Source: Sclerotinia nivalis
Taxonomy: Eukaryota > Ascomycota > Leotiomycetes > Helotiales > Sclerotiniaceae
Reading direction: 5' to 3'
DNA: 64,000 nt
Assembly (NCBI GenBank): GCA_029531795.1
Contig: JAPEIS010000005.1
Location: 2,230,001-2,294,000, forward strand
Below, piece after piece: positions 22,313-34,489 of the stretch. How positions within the stretch are numbered: the first letter of the stretch is position 1; every line of letters begins with the position of its first letter. The notes beneath the pieces were generated by a model, which did no database searches, had not been told where the DNA came from, and was given only the letters and a program-made list of their open reading frames with translations. The translations under genes and the position numbers were made by a program.

Positions 22313-25300
22313 ATAGCAAATCTCTATTTGTTAAAATCATTATATTCTTTGTATATGAAAATCCCTTTACTATTACAAATCTTATTGATAATAGATGCTT
22401 TGGAAAAGCCTTTATTGATTATTCTTTTACTTTCAAATACAATATTGAAATACAACTTTTACTTCATCCTTGTGAACTCCGATTTGCCAATGAAAAGATC
22501 GCTGACAGAATTATAGAATATTTTGTAATAGAAATTATTATAAGAGATCATTATAAATATTAATCCTTTTATATTATCTAGTTTTTATTAAAGACATTAT
22601 TAATCTTTGATTTATTATAATTATAGCATTACAATCCTATTATTAATTAAACAGAGATGAGTTTAATATTCTTTTTAAACTATTACATTTCCAATTGTTT
22701 GATATGTTATGATTTAGAACCAGTTATTGCATCAACGATCCTATTTCTGATCAAGGAATAAAAGGATTTAACAAAAGTTATTCTACAATAGGTCGTTGAT
22801 GTTATCAAACTTTTAAATAAATTCCTTATCGATTTTAATATAAAAGCTAAATGTACAGTTTATAAATATCGCTCTTCATATATTGAAGATTATTCAAAAG
22901 ACAATATCGATTGTTTACCTATTCAAACGTTTTCTATTTTTAAAAGAACTTCTTATAAAAAACCTTTTATTGAAAAGATACTAAATGAAAATTATATATT
23001 ATAATCTAACGATTCTTCTATTGACCTTGAATTTCAGTAGGGTCTGATATCTAATATGAATCATTATCGAATAAAGCACTACGGAGAACCAAATAATCAA
23101 GTATAGATAATTCCCAATTATTTGTGTCCAAAATCGATCTTAAAGATTGCAGATCGGTATCGGTCTATTCACAATCCAAAAAACCGTTTGCCTTTACTTT
23201 CTATTAAAAAACTCCTTATATCTATTTACAAAAATATAAGCCCAAATATAGATAATATTCGTTAATTGTAAGCTTCTAGTTTTATTTCGTTTTATCAACA
23301 AAATAATATTTAGATTATCCAATTGATATAGGATGAATTGAATACTATACAGAAAACTATTAAGCAAGATCATCTGCGACAAGCTACATTGTCCTCGACA
23401 CTTACAGAAAGGGATTTTCGATCGATTTTATAAAAGCAAAACAATATAATAGAGATGTTCTTTAAAACCCTATTGCAACTTTATGATTTTATATACGATT
23501 ATTACAAACCATTCCATTTGCGAAAGGTCTTTGAGGTTGATATCGATAAATTTTTAACCGGCAAACCTCCCCTTAATGACAATCAAATACAATAAAGACT
23601 TCCTATATAATTACAAAACAAATTTCCTGTCTTTCTCCTATGTTATACAAATAAATTACCGCCTTATCGAATCTGGGATCACAAAATTGAATTGATATCT
23701 AGTAAAGAGCTATTTTATTTCAAAAACCGCTCTTTATCGTTAATGGAATTGATAATGATACACAAATGGCTTGATGATAATCTCTCCAAAAAATTCATTC
23801 GGGAATCGAGATCGCAATACGCTTCTCCTTTATTATTGACTATCAAGTCAGAAAGGGGGGTCTGTATTTGTCAAGATTATTAAGGACTAAATAACATTAC
23901 TATAAAGAATCGTTATCCATTACCTATCATTCGCAAAACGCTAGACGCTTTTTGCAATACAAAAATTTACATCAAGCTTAATATCATTACAGCATTCAAC
24001 AAATTGCGAATCGCTAAAAAGGATAAATGGAAAACTATATTCATTATTTGTTTTAATCTTTTTGAATCTTTAATTATACCTTTCGATCTCTACAATACAC
24101 CTACATCGTTCTAATATTATATCAATCATACGCTTTTCGACAAGTTGAACAAGTATTATACTATATATCTCGATGACGTCCTAATCTACTCCGATAATCC
24201 TATAAAACATAAAAAGCATATCCGCCAAATAGTTCAAAAATTAATGGATACTAGATTATAGATTGATATTAACAAATGCAAATTTGAAATCACGAAGACA
24301 AAGTATTTGAGTCTTATCATTACAACCGAAAGCATCAAAATAGATCAAGAAAAGATCACAGCTATTATATCTTGGGAATTGCCTTTATATGTAAAGGATT
24401 TACAACGATTTCTCAATTTCGCCAATTTCTATCAATATTTTATAAAAGATTTTTCAAAGATTTATTGCTCTCTCAACGATCTCTTACGAAAAAATATTAC
24501 ATAGGATTGGACCGCAGATCATACAAAGGCTTTTGATGCTTTAAAAAAAGCTTTCACAATGGCACCGGTTTTGACATACTTTGATTATAAACGGAAAACT
24601 GTTTTGGAAACCAACGCTTCCGATTGGACTTCAAGAGGAGTTCTCTCGCAATACAATGATGATAACGTTTTACATCCAATCACTTACTTTTCATCTAAGC
24701 ATACAATAACAGAATACAATTATAAAATCTACAACAAAAAACTACTCACTATTATCAAGACAATGGAAAAATAACACCCAGAACTCCAAAACTCACAAAA
24801 GAAGTTCGAGATTCTCATTGATCACAAGAACCTCGAATATTTTATAACTACAAAAACTCTCAATCAATAATAAATACGATGATTTGAATTTCTGTTTCAA
24901 TATAATTTCCGTATAATCTATCGATCAGAAAACAAAGCTATTCGATCAGACACACTAAATAGAAAACACGAAGATCGGCCGTATCACTCTAATTCAAACG
25001 ATGAGCATCTAAAAAATCGAAAACGTATTATCCTCCCTCAAAACCGTTTTGACAATAACCTTTATAAAAATTTGATTAAGCATATCAATTTAACACCAAT
25101 AAAGATAATAGTACCACTCTACAACCAATCAATTGATATCTTAATCGATACAGCGTATACTAGATCCAACATTGTAGATCAACTTATCTCTACTCTTAAT
25201 AACCCATCCATAATTAAATAATTAAAAAAGCATTATAAAACCCTTCAAATCGTTATACAAAATTATTCGATCCAAAATAATAGAATTTACTACCGGGATA

Positions 25301-26811
25301 AGATTTGGGTTCCATTAGACAATAAACTCAAACTCCAAATTATCTATCGAACTCATTCTTCTGGTTCTGCCGACTATCCTGGTCGAACTAAAACGATCGA
25401 TCTTGTCTCTCGTATATACTGATAGCTTAATATACATTTGGAGATCACGTTCTACGTGAAGGCCTACAAACTTTGTACTCGTATCAAATCGTTCAAATCG
25501 ACGTCTCCCGGATTTTTGAAACCGCTGTCTATCCCTTTTCGCATATGATCTGATATCTCAATCGACTATATTACATCGCTCCCGAATTGCATTCGTTATA
25601 ATTCTATTTATAAATATATCTCAATAGTAATCTGCAAATTAACCAAAATGAAACATTTCATTGATACACATATACTAACGACAAAGAAGCTAATCGATAC
25701 TTTTATCAACTATATCTATACACTTTATAAACTTCCGAACAATATCATTTCCGATTGGAGAATACAGTTCATATCAGGATTCTGATCATAATTCTCGAAA
25801 CGGTTGGGAATTATCTTAAAAAATTCTTCAGCTTTTCATTCTCAAACAGATAATCAGATTGAATATATTAATTCGGTTCTGAAACAATATTTATAAGCTT
25901 TTGTTAACTATTATCAAAACGATTGATTGGATTAACTACCCTTAACTGAATTTGTATCTAATAATTTAATCTCTGAAATAACTAATTGCTCGCTTTTCTT
26001 CATCAATTACAGCTTTAATTCATACCTAAACATTGAACCTAATAAACCTTACCCACCGAATATAACTCTAATACAAAAACAGAAATTCTTTAAAAATAAT
26101 AGAACTACAAATCATATAAAATATATCTTGAAGCAACTTCGTACTCTTACACAACAAACAATTGTTACTTATAAAGACTATACTAATCATTATTACTCTG
26201 ATTTATCTCACTACACAACTAATCAGAAAATCTTTATCAATACCAAAAATATAAAGATTTTATACAAAGCAAAAAAGCTAAATAATAAATGAATCGATCC
26301 TTACAAGATTATCAAAATTTATTCTCGTACTTATCTTATTCAATTACCTAAGAACATTAAAATCTTCCCTGTTTTCTATTATTCTCTTTTACTTCTAGTT
26401 TATACTAATCCTCACTTCCCAATTTAAGCAACGATTAACGAATCAGAATCCCTAACTACATAGAATAGAATTTTGAAACGGGACGATGATAAAGATAAGC
26501 CTATTCAGAAATAAATATTTGAAGAAGTTTTAGATAATCACGATAAAAATGGCCATCATTATTTGATCAAATGAAAATACTACACACCAATTTGATAATC
26601 AATTAATAACTTAAAAAGTAACGAGAAGATTCTTATCGAATATCATCACTTTCATCCAGAAAAACCAAGACCACCAGCTTGGATCCTAAAGCACCCCGAT
26701 ACTATTATATTACAACCGGAACCACAGAATTTGTAATCGGAATCACACAGCGCGATTACTACACCCACTCTACAAAGATCCACTCACATCAAGATTGTTC
26801 GCTTCACCTAA
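22309..26811 (+). pseudogene. Gypsy-1 copy 2 pol: protease, RT, RNase H, integrase, chromodomain
   Basis: This is a 1500-codon register from ATG 22309 to TAA 26809-26811 with dispersed stops and no net indel. Protease: NLIDNRCFGKAFIDYSF. RT: YASPLLLTIKSERGVCICQDY near 23820, YTIYLDDVLIYSDN near 24160 (active site intact), KDLQRFLNFANFYQYFI. RNase H: ETNASDWTSRGVL and YNKKLLTIIKTMEK (24559-24774). Integrase: zinc-finger remnant HSSGSADYPGRTKTIDL and YKLCTRIK (25350-25490), core Asp in IDYITSLP, Asp in NIISDW, Glu in IEYINSVLKQYL (about 25560-25900). Chromodomain-like tail: YLIK, stop, KYYTPI near 26560, then LIEYHHFHPEKPRPPAW. The structure is that of a chromovirus. Confidence 0.92.
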
Positions 26812-26964
26812 AGGTATATTACATATTATAACAATAAGAGATATAACATCATTAAAAAATATCATACATTTTTTGTTCAGGGACCTAATTGAGAAAAGAG
26901 ATCTGTATTTTTTTTTCTTTATTTTTCTTTATTTTTTAATGCCCATTTAGGATCAAATGGGTTT

Positions 26965-26980
26965 CTTGAGAAGGGAGTAC
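26965..26980 (+). other. Polypurine tract of Gypsy-1 copy 2
   Basis: CTTGAGAAGGGAGTAC sits directly before the 3' LTR at 26981. The equivalent minus-strand tract of copy 1 is GAAAAGGGGGTAC. Confidence 0.65.
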
Positions 26981-27143
26981 TGTTACGGGTTCATCTCCCT
27001 TCACCTGCACGTGATCATGTGTGCCTTAGGCACACATGCATACACTCACTTCTATATAGTCAGGTCACCTCCTTGACCTTCTTCTCCTCCTTGTAGTACA
27101 ACAATAGATCAAACCTACACATACCTTTTCCCTTACCGTGATA
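26981..27143 (+). repeat. Gypsy-1 copy 2 3' LTR
   Basis: This 163-bp LTR is nearly identical to 20388-20550. It is followed by AAACT, the second copy of the target duplication. Confidence 0.93.
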
Positions 27144-27148
27144 AAACT

Positions 27149-30100
27149 TACAATTCATTTCATCAATTAACATCCCCATATATAATAAAGGTAATATACT
27201 TGACCTAACCTTCCTTTTGAGCCTTTATTCAATTACTACTAATCTAATCGATCATTTGGATTGCATTTCAGATTATAAAACCCTGAAAATCTTATTATAC
27301 TAAAATTGCTGTAATCTAAATCCAATACAGAAATTCAAATTAAATATTTTGAATATTGATTTATTCATAAATCTTTTATTCAACAATCTAATCGAATTTG
27401 ATATCTTTCTGAATACCTTTTCAAACCTCGATCTATTTGTATTGATCCTTATATTTGCTCTTCAAAATATCTTTATAAATTCAGCAAAAAGATCTTTATA
27501 AAGCCTTTTTAATCAATCTTAATAGAACAAAGTTTATAAACAAATAGTTATAAGATATCGAATTGATAATATAATTAAATCGAAATGATTTTTTCGAAAG
27601 ATTATCTATAAGGTAAAACAATCCTTTTTTAATTCAAAAATAAACGATATGAAAGATATAAATGATATTTATAGAATAACAAAATAATATCAGATTATAG
27701 GAATATACTATATATCCCCTTTAATGAATCCAATAGATCATTTTATAATTAATAACATTGAGGAAAAACGAATATTGTTTGTTAATCATTTACTAATGAA
27801 TACTATAGAAATCGATGATATCGTTTTCACTACTTTAACAAACCCTATTCGAGTTATATCTTTCCCAGATATCATTATATAGGATTTAAAGAAAACGATA
27901 CTACAGAGTAGAAATACAGCTCCAAACACTAATAAAATCCCTATCAAGATCCTATAGATTGTATAATTATTAATCAAAGAATTTGTTCTACAATTGTTCA
28001 AGAAATACCTCGAAATTGGATACCACCCAGAATACTTTTGTATAGCTATTGTAACGATCATTCCGAAACTTAACAAGATAAATAATACCAATCTAAGATT
28101 ATACCGACTTATAGCTTTGCTTTCAATACTAAATAAAAATCTGGAAAGGTTTATTATAAAAAATATATCTTGACTAATTATATCCTATAAAATTCTTGCG
28201 AATCAATAATTCGAAATTCTACTATTTCGATTTTTAATCGATCTTACAATATATATAATTCATAATATCGAATCAATTCTGAAATTAGGATTAAAAGTTA
28301 TTTTGTTTACCATGGATATAAAGGGTATTTTCAATGTAATACTACTTGACTGATTTGTTAATCAATTCAAAGAACAAAATTAGCTGGATAATCTAATGAA
28401 ATAGATACAATTCTTCGTTACCAATTGTTTTATCAAAATCCGTTTGGATAAAAAAACAAACCCAAAAACAATTCTGGGATATAATCTCCTATAAAGATCA
28501 TCTATCTTTTTGATTCTATTTATATTCTATATAATTCCCATTTTCTGAATAAAGAATTCTATAAATAGATTCGGATATACAAACGATATTGTTTTACTAA
28601 CCTTTTCGTATAACTTACAAAAGAATTATACACTTTTATAATCGAATATACAAGAAGTTCTGAAATAAAGCAAATCCGAAAAGATCACTTTCGATCTCAA
28701 GAAATCGAAGTTTATTTATTTCTACAAAGAATTCTATATACATACAAACGATTCAGATATATAAATAGAAAACTTCAAAATCAAAATAAAATCAAAATTA
28801 CTTAAATAGTTAAGGATTTATTTTGATAGGAATCTTAATTTCAAAATATATATATAGATTCTTTCTATAAAAATCCTTAGAATTGTAAATGCATTACGAT
28901 TATTTAATAATATAATACAAAGGATCCCTTTATATTTCATTCGATATATTACAATAACTTATACTCTGAAAAAATACTACTTTGCATCGAAAACGTAATA
29001 ACCAAATCGAACCAAACCAAAAAATCTTACTTCAAACCTAAAAATCTCGAATCTAATGAATTATCATTTGAATCTTATAAACAAAATAATATTCATTTAT
29101 ATTCGGATTATCCTTTCAATATATAGAATTACTAATCTGATAATCCTATACAAAGAATCCAAATTCAGATTATCAAAGATTGAATTGAATCTAGTATTAT
29201 AGATTTACATTATACATATTACAAAATTAGACCTATACCACCCTATACTCATCAGAACCAATTATATAAGATTGCTGAATAACCAAATCCCTATCTTCAA
29301 ATTTACTAGATTTATCATTGCTCTACCCCCATCCAAACAAATGAATCCATTAGCCTTACCTCTATAAAAGTATATTGAAATTCGATTGGAAACCGAAATA
29401 TATATCTTTGGATTCTTAAACAAATCAAAATCTCAAATAACAAATGATTTCAAAACCTTCTATAATACAATTCCAGGAAATGACCTACAAATCTTCTTCA
29501 ACGATTCAAAAAGCAAAATCAAAAACAAAACCATTAAAGACGGCTTCATTGTAATACAATTCGGAAAACAAATTATACATCATTTATTCTCATTAAGCCT
29601 GAATACAAAAATCTTCGATACAAAAACAATTATAGTATTAGAAAAAGCTAAAACTATTGTAATTATATTCTCTGCAATATTGATCACTAACCTTTAAATC
29701 TTCTTGGATAACTACGAAATGATACTACAATTAAGATCCTACTTCAATAAATCCTTTCAATCGATCTTCAAAGAATTTACAATTATTATACAGATATAAA
29801 CCTTCAGATTCTGATTAATACATCTTTTTCCTGGAATAATCCAAATCCGATAAATCCCGGACTACTTTAATATATCTGGGAACGAAATTGCCGATAAAGC
29901 AACAAAGAAAAAAACTATTTTTTTATTCTTTTCTCATCTAATCTATACTTTAGTCTCTCTAAAACGATTAACGAAATCAAATACTAAGCTAACAAAAAAA
30001 CAATTATGGAATACTACAAACCTTCAATACTATAAGGACCTCATAATCTTCTATATAGAAAAATCAATATTATTTTTCAAAAAAAGAGCTATATTAAACT

Positions 30101-30345
30101 ATATTTTAGCGATTAAATCACAATATAAAGATTTCGTAACTTATTACAAACACTTTTATCACCTTAAAACATACATTCTATATACTTATAGAAAAAGGAA
30201 AACCCCTTTACATTTCTTCTTCTACAAAACCAAAAAAGCATACAAAACATTTTCAAAAAGTCCCCCTTCCAAAACTATACCTTAACTTTTAAACTCCCCT
30301 TCTAATATTACCAGACTCGTTGAATGATTAGAAACAACCAAATTC
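27149..30345 (+). pseudogene. Tad-B ORF2: RT, RNase H and C-terminal region, broken
   Basis: The endonuclease end reads NLIDHLDCISDYKTLKILL near 27250, where SDH has become SDY. RT landmarks: APNTNKIPIKIL near 27920, YRLIALLSILNKNLERFI near 28110, ILFTMDIKGIFNVILLD near 28300, and FGYTNDIVLL near 28570 (YADD to YTND). RNase H lies at 29386-29960: QIFFNDSKSK, with IPDYFNISGNEIADKATK near the end carrying the final Asp. The C-terminal knuckle region (YRKRKTPLHFFFYK) is near 30190. A 103-codon piece at 29386-29697 is still open. Stops and lost catalytic residues make it inactive. Confidence 0.85.
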
Positions 30346-30770
30346 TTCTACAATATTTGCCTGTAACATTTTAAACTGAATTAACAAAACAAATATATTG
30401 AACAATTATATATATATCTTATATATATTAATATAATATCTCCGAAGTTGTTCATATTTAATTCTAAGATCACCAATAAAGCATACAAAAAGATCAGGAA
30501 AAAGATCAAAAGAAAATGATCCAATAGACAAAGCGGACTATAATTATACCACAGCTTTAAAACTCTATTCAACTATACAATAGCAATCATATAAACCCTG
30601 CCCTAGTAACCCTAAATTGTATCCAATCTAATTAGCTAGTATACCACCCGGAGGCCTAACCCCCGGACATCATTTGTCCAAAACTGGAATAGATGGCAAA
30701 GGTTACATATGCAAGCACATATGGCCTACGGCCTATGACGATAAATATATCAATCAATCAATCAATCAAT
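30346..30770 (+). other. Tad-B 3' untranslated region with hairpins and ATCA tail
   Basis: No gene is visible. Close to the end are short inverted repeats: GGACATCATTTGTCC (30665-30679) and CATATG-CAAGCA-CATATG (30706-30723), followed by GGCCTACGGCC and then (ATCA)n at about 30747-30770. Stem-loops plus a short tandem tail are the usual RT-recognition end of LINEs of this type; that role is inferred. Confidence 0.6.
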
Positions 30771-30990
30771 CCTTACTATCCTTATCATCCTTATCAATCA
30801 TCCTTATCATCCTTATCAATCATCCTTATCATCCTTACTATCTTTACCAATCTTACCAACTTTATCAATTATCCTTATTATCTTTATTATCTTTATTATT
30901 CTTATTATTATTATCTATCGTTATTTATTTATCAATAATAGTTCTTTACTATTATTATCATTACTATTCTTATTATACAATCTTTGCTTA
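30771..30990 (+). repeat. TCCTTA-type microsatellite, right of Tad-B
   Basis: Imperfect ATCCTTATCA, ATCCTTACT and similar units. The first 23 bp (30771-30793) are identical to 18291-18313 on the other side of Tad-B and may be its target duplication, though a repeat array makes chance matches easy. The two overlapping ORFs here are repeat translations. Confidence 0.8.
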
Positions 30991-31149
30991 TATAAATAAA
31001 TAAATAATCTTTTCAATTTTATTATTCAAATTTATAATCTTTCTTTCCTTTTCTACTTTATTCTTTCCTATTATTATATTATTTTGTTTTTTAAAACAAT
31101 ATCTAAACTATTATATACTTTCAAAAGACTTTATTTTTTATTCTCTTTA

Positions 31150-34020
31150 GATTAAAAATCCCAAAATCATTTCAAACTCAATCTTCAAATTTACAAAATC
31201 TACAAACGAAATTATTATACTTCAATTAAAAAGCTTTTATGAAAAGTATCTAATAAACTTATATACAAAGAATAATCTTAATATTCCGATTGCTTTTACA
31301 GATTTAGAAATCAATTAGAGTTAATTTATAAAATAGTATATTATATATTAAAAGATATTTTCTGTCAAATTTAAGCTTTACAAATAGATATTAAATAAAG
31401 ATATGAATTTTAGATACAAAGAGAATTTGTTTATATATTTAATAGTAATATTCAGAAAACACATTTATACAGAAATTCAAATTCAAAATTCGTTTGAAAG
31501 TATCGATATTATATATAATAGATAGATTGATAATAATCTTTGATATATTATATATCAAGTAAAGAATAATTTGATTCGAAAAGATAATCGAAAGGATATT
31601 AATAAAAATTCTATTGAATCTTTTTTTATCAAAAAAGCAATTCTTTTTTTTTCTAATTTTAATCTCAAATATCAAGTTTTTTCTTTTTTGAATACAATAA
31701 ACAAAATCCCAATATATATTTATTATAATCAAAATCCAAACAGAAATCATAAGGAATATTTGATTACTTTTCGCCAATAAGAATCTTTCAATATACTGTT
31801 GACCGAGCTACAAAGTCCTGATTTTGATTTTCAAAGATTGAAGGATACCTTTAAAGATCCAAACAAAAGTTGAGTTAGATTTAATCTTGATATTGAAAGA
31901 TTAATAGTATATATATCTACTATCAAAAATCCGGATAATATAAAATCAATATTTGAATTGATAAAGATCGAGTTTTCTAGCGATTTCCGCTGTATTATTC
32001 AAATTGCTTTTAATAGTGATTTATTTGTTATCGATTTAATAATACAATTTAAAGATTTACTTTTACTATTTATAAATACTATTAATTAAGTAGTATTTCA
32101 ATATAGTCTTTTTGATTCAATAAAGGTAAATATTGATAATTTGAATCTTGTAGATTACAATTCGGAATTAGTTTTAGATGATCGAAAGTTTAGCGATGAA
32201 GAAGAAGATTCGGATATTATTTCATCGATAAAGAAAATCCAAATCAAAAGATTGATAGATCAACAAAAGAAGAAAAAAGATCGAGATCGAGATCGAAATA
32301 TACTTTATGATATAGATAACGAAAATAATAATTCATTCAAATTTATAGATGATAATTATAAATCAGCAAGTATATTAAATAATGATCATTTGATATTATA
32401 TTTAGATTCTCTTATTTCTTTTTATAAATCTATTTTTGATTATAATGCAATTATTCATTTCCAAAATAAGTTTTTAGATATATTTGATGAAAAAAAAGAA
32501 TCAAAGCAAAAGAAAAACGAATCCTAAAACGATTTTGAGAAATATTTATAATTATAAAAGGAAGTTTGTATTGATATTATTAATATAAAATTACAAATGC
32601 AATTTGAAAGTAAGATATATAAACAATTTGATGAAGAAAAATGATTTATAATATATAATATTCTTTATTATCCTCAATATATTAGAAAATCGGATTTTAT
32701 TGTATAAATATATAAAATGAAATATTGTTTTTTGTTTTACTAAATTTATAATATTATTCGGACTTTGATGATATGGAATTCAGATATTGAATCAACTTTT
32801 CAAACTTATAAGATAGAATTAGGGAAAATTCTTATATTATATATTATTTGTTATCTTCAATATACAATTAATTGTATATAAGATGATATTCAATAGAAAT
32901 TTGTGGATTATCTTTCAAATGATCAAATAGAAGATCAGATTTATTTATCAAATCATCGAATATACAAATAGTATGGATTGGATTGTCTATATATAAAAAT
33001 ATACGAAATATCTAAATTCAAGTTATTTCTTGAGATTTATATTATTCTGATTTCTTTCGATTTGTTTACTAATTGAATAAACAAATGATATAAATTCTTT
33101 GATAAGAACAATTCGCTGAATATATAATTCGTTATAGTTTATGGAAATACTAAAAGCGATATAAACGTAATGAATTCTTTAATCAAATCGGATATAATAT
33201 TTGATATTGATTTTGGGGATCTGTATAATCTATCGAAATCTATATATACCCCGAAATTTCAAAATAGTTATATTATATATATTATTATACTATATTCAAT
33301 AAACAAATAACTTTTTGAAAGATTCGAAAGAGAAAAAGTTATTCCAATTCAGAATTCTCTATATATATAAAAAAAAAGGAATCCAGATGGTATAATTATA
33401 ATAGTTACTCCGAAACTATTTTACCGATAGATCAAATATACTATATTAACTATCTCAATTTTATAAAGAGATAAAATATATAAAGAATATTTAATAATAT
33501 CAATAACTTTTCGAATTTTAAAAGATCTATTTTTCGAAGAGAAATAATATAAAAATATCCATTATAATCCGATGAATAATATTTTGATCATTTCTAAGCC
33601 AATAGATATTGTAGAATATTTGATAAAAATGAAGTAATTATCTTAGAATAATTATAAAATGTTGAAATCTTTCGATAATACCAAGATATTGATATTGGGA
33701 AAGATATAAAATAAGAACGTCAGAGATAGTATATTGAATAAAGAAGTTTTTAAAAAATATATCGATCTACTATCCCCAATCATCGAAGCAACTATCCTTC
33801 GATTTACTACCAAATCAAATTTTTTTGAAGAAGATCCAATTATTGTATTACCCTTTAATATATATTTTGAAATTTCTTACTAGTATAAACTTAAATAGCA
33901 AAAGCGGATTCAAATATAGAAGCAAGAAAAGAATACGAAATATAATATATAAAATAATCAATAGAAAGCTTTTCATTAAACAAAATTTGAATCATTCAAA
34001 GATTATATCCCTTTGAAAAA
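31150..34020 (+). pseudogene. Unidentified long reading frame (about 950 codons) broken only by stops
   Basis: One plus-strand register (that of 31571, 32141 and 33812) reads from about 31150 to 34020 without any frameshift that I can find, broken by some 35 stops, many at places where Trp or Gln would fit. That is what RIP does to a real gene. Visible parts: an open 128-codon segment (32141-32527) with an acidic and basic low-complexity stretch (SDEEEDSD, then QQKKKKDRDRDR); RFNLDIERLIVYISTIKNPDN near 31890; NPMNNILIISKPIDIVEYL near 33570; NKNVRDSILNKEVFKKYIDL near 33720; IEATILRFTTKSNFFEEDP near 33790. I do not recognise the family. No RT, integrase, DDE or tyrosine-recombinase signature is apparent. 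It sits among transposons and is presumably one too, or a captured host gene. Confidence 0.5.
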
Positions 34021-34480
34021 AGAAAATGCTTAATATTATTACTGTTCTCGTTTATATACAAATTTTCCTTTTTTGATAAATATCGTTAAATTAGAAAACG
34101 AAAATCATATAATGTTTATATCGGTACGACTCCGTGATCGTCGTATCCGATAGAATTGATTAAAACGTTTATGGTTGTATTGAGGTTATTCACAAAAGAG
34201 ACTCTCATAAAAACGCTTGGATTGCTACACAATTGATTCTTAAATTAAAGGTTATATTATATATCAAGGTTCAAAAGAACCATTGAGTGTGAATAGCCTC
34301 AATATAGAAGCCTTCATTTAAATGAGGATTATATACTTTAAGAGTACATGAATATCAATACTAACTATCTTTTTAAAAGAATGATTAGCTATAATAAATG
34401 TAAATACAAAAACGAAATAGAAAAACCCAAAATCATAATATCCGAAAATCTAAATTTCAATGTTTGGAAATTTTAAATCT
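34021..34480. other. No gene seen; contains a 16-bp inverted repeat
   Basis: No coding signal is recognisable. A pair of inverted 16-mers, 34178-34193 (TATTGAGGTTATTCAC) and 34289-34304, matches with one mismatch and encloses 95 bp. It may be part of the 3' LTR of the adjacent copia fragment or a small inverted-repeat element. Confidence 0.35.
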
Positions 34481-34489
34481 TAATATTTG

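Larger units (their letters stand above)
20388..27143 (+). mobile_element. Gypsy-1 copy 2, complete chromovirus-type LTR retrotransposon
   Basis: A full-length plus-strand copy (6,756 bp) with 163-bp LTRs, leader, gag, pol and polypurine tract. The five bases before it (20383-20387) and after it (27144-27148) are both AAACT. It splits Tad-B, so it is younger than that LINE. With copy 1 it forms an inverted pair separated by 2.7 kb. Confidence 0.93.
27149..30770 (+). mobile_element. Tad-B LINE, 3' part
   Basis: This continues the LINE split by Gypsy-1: rest of the endonuclease, RT, RNase H, C-terminal zinc-knuckle region, 3' untranslated region with hairpins, and a short ATCA tandem tail ending at 30770. 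Beyond that the microsatellite resumes. Confidence 0.88.

Noticed and set aside
30674..31003. Two overlapping ORFs rich in Leu, Ser, Ile and Tyr, membrane-protein-like
   Set aside because: They are translations of a TCCTTA-type microsatellite; hydrophobicity comes from the repeat composition.
31150..34020. Possible DUF3435 tyrosine recombinase (Starship captain) or Plavaka transposase
   Set aside because: I looked for the recombinase R-H-R-Y context and for the Plavaka TGDWWWE/YLTIGN blocks and could not see either; left unassigned.
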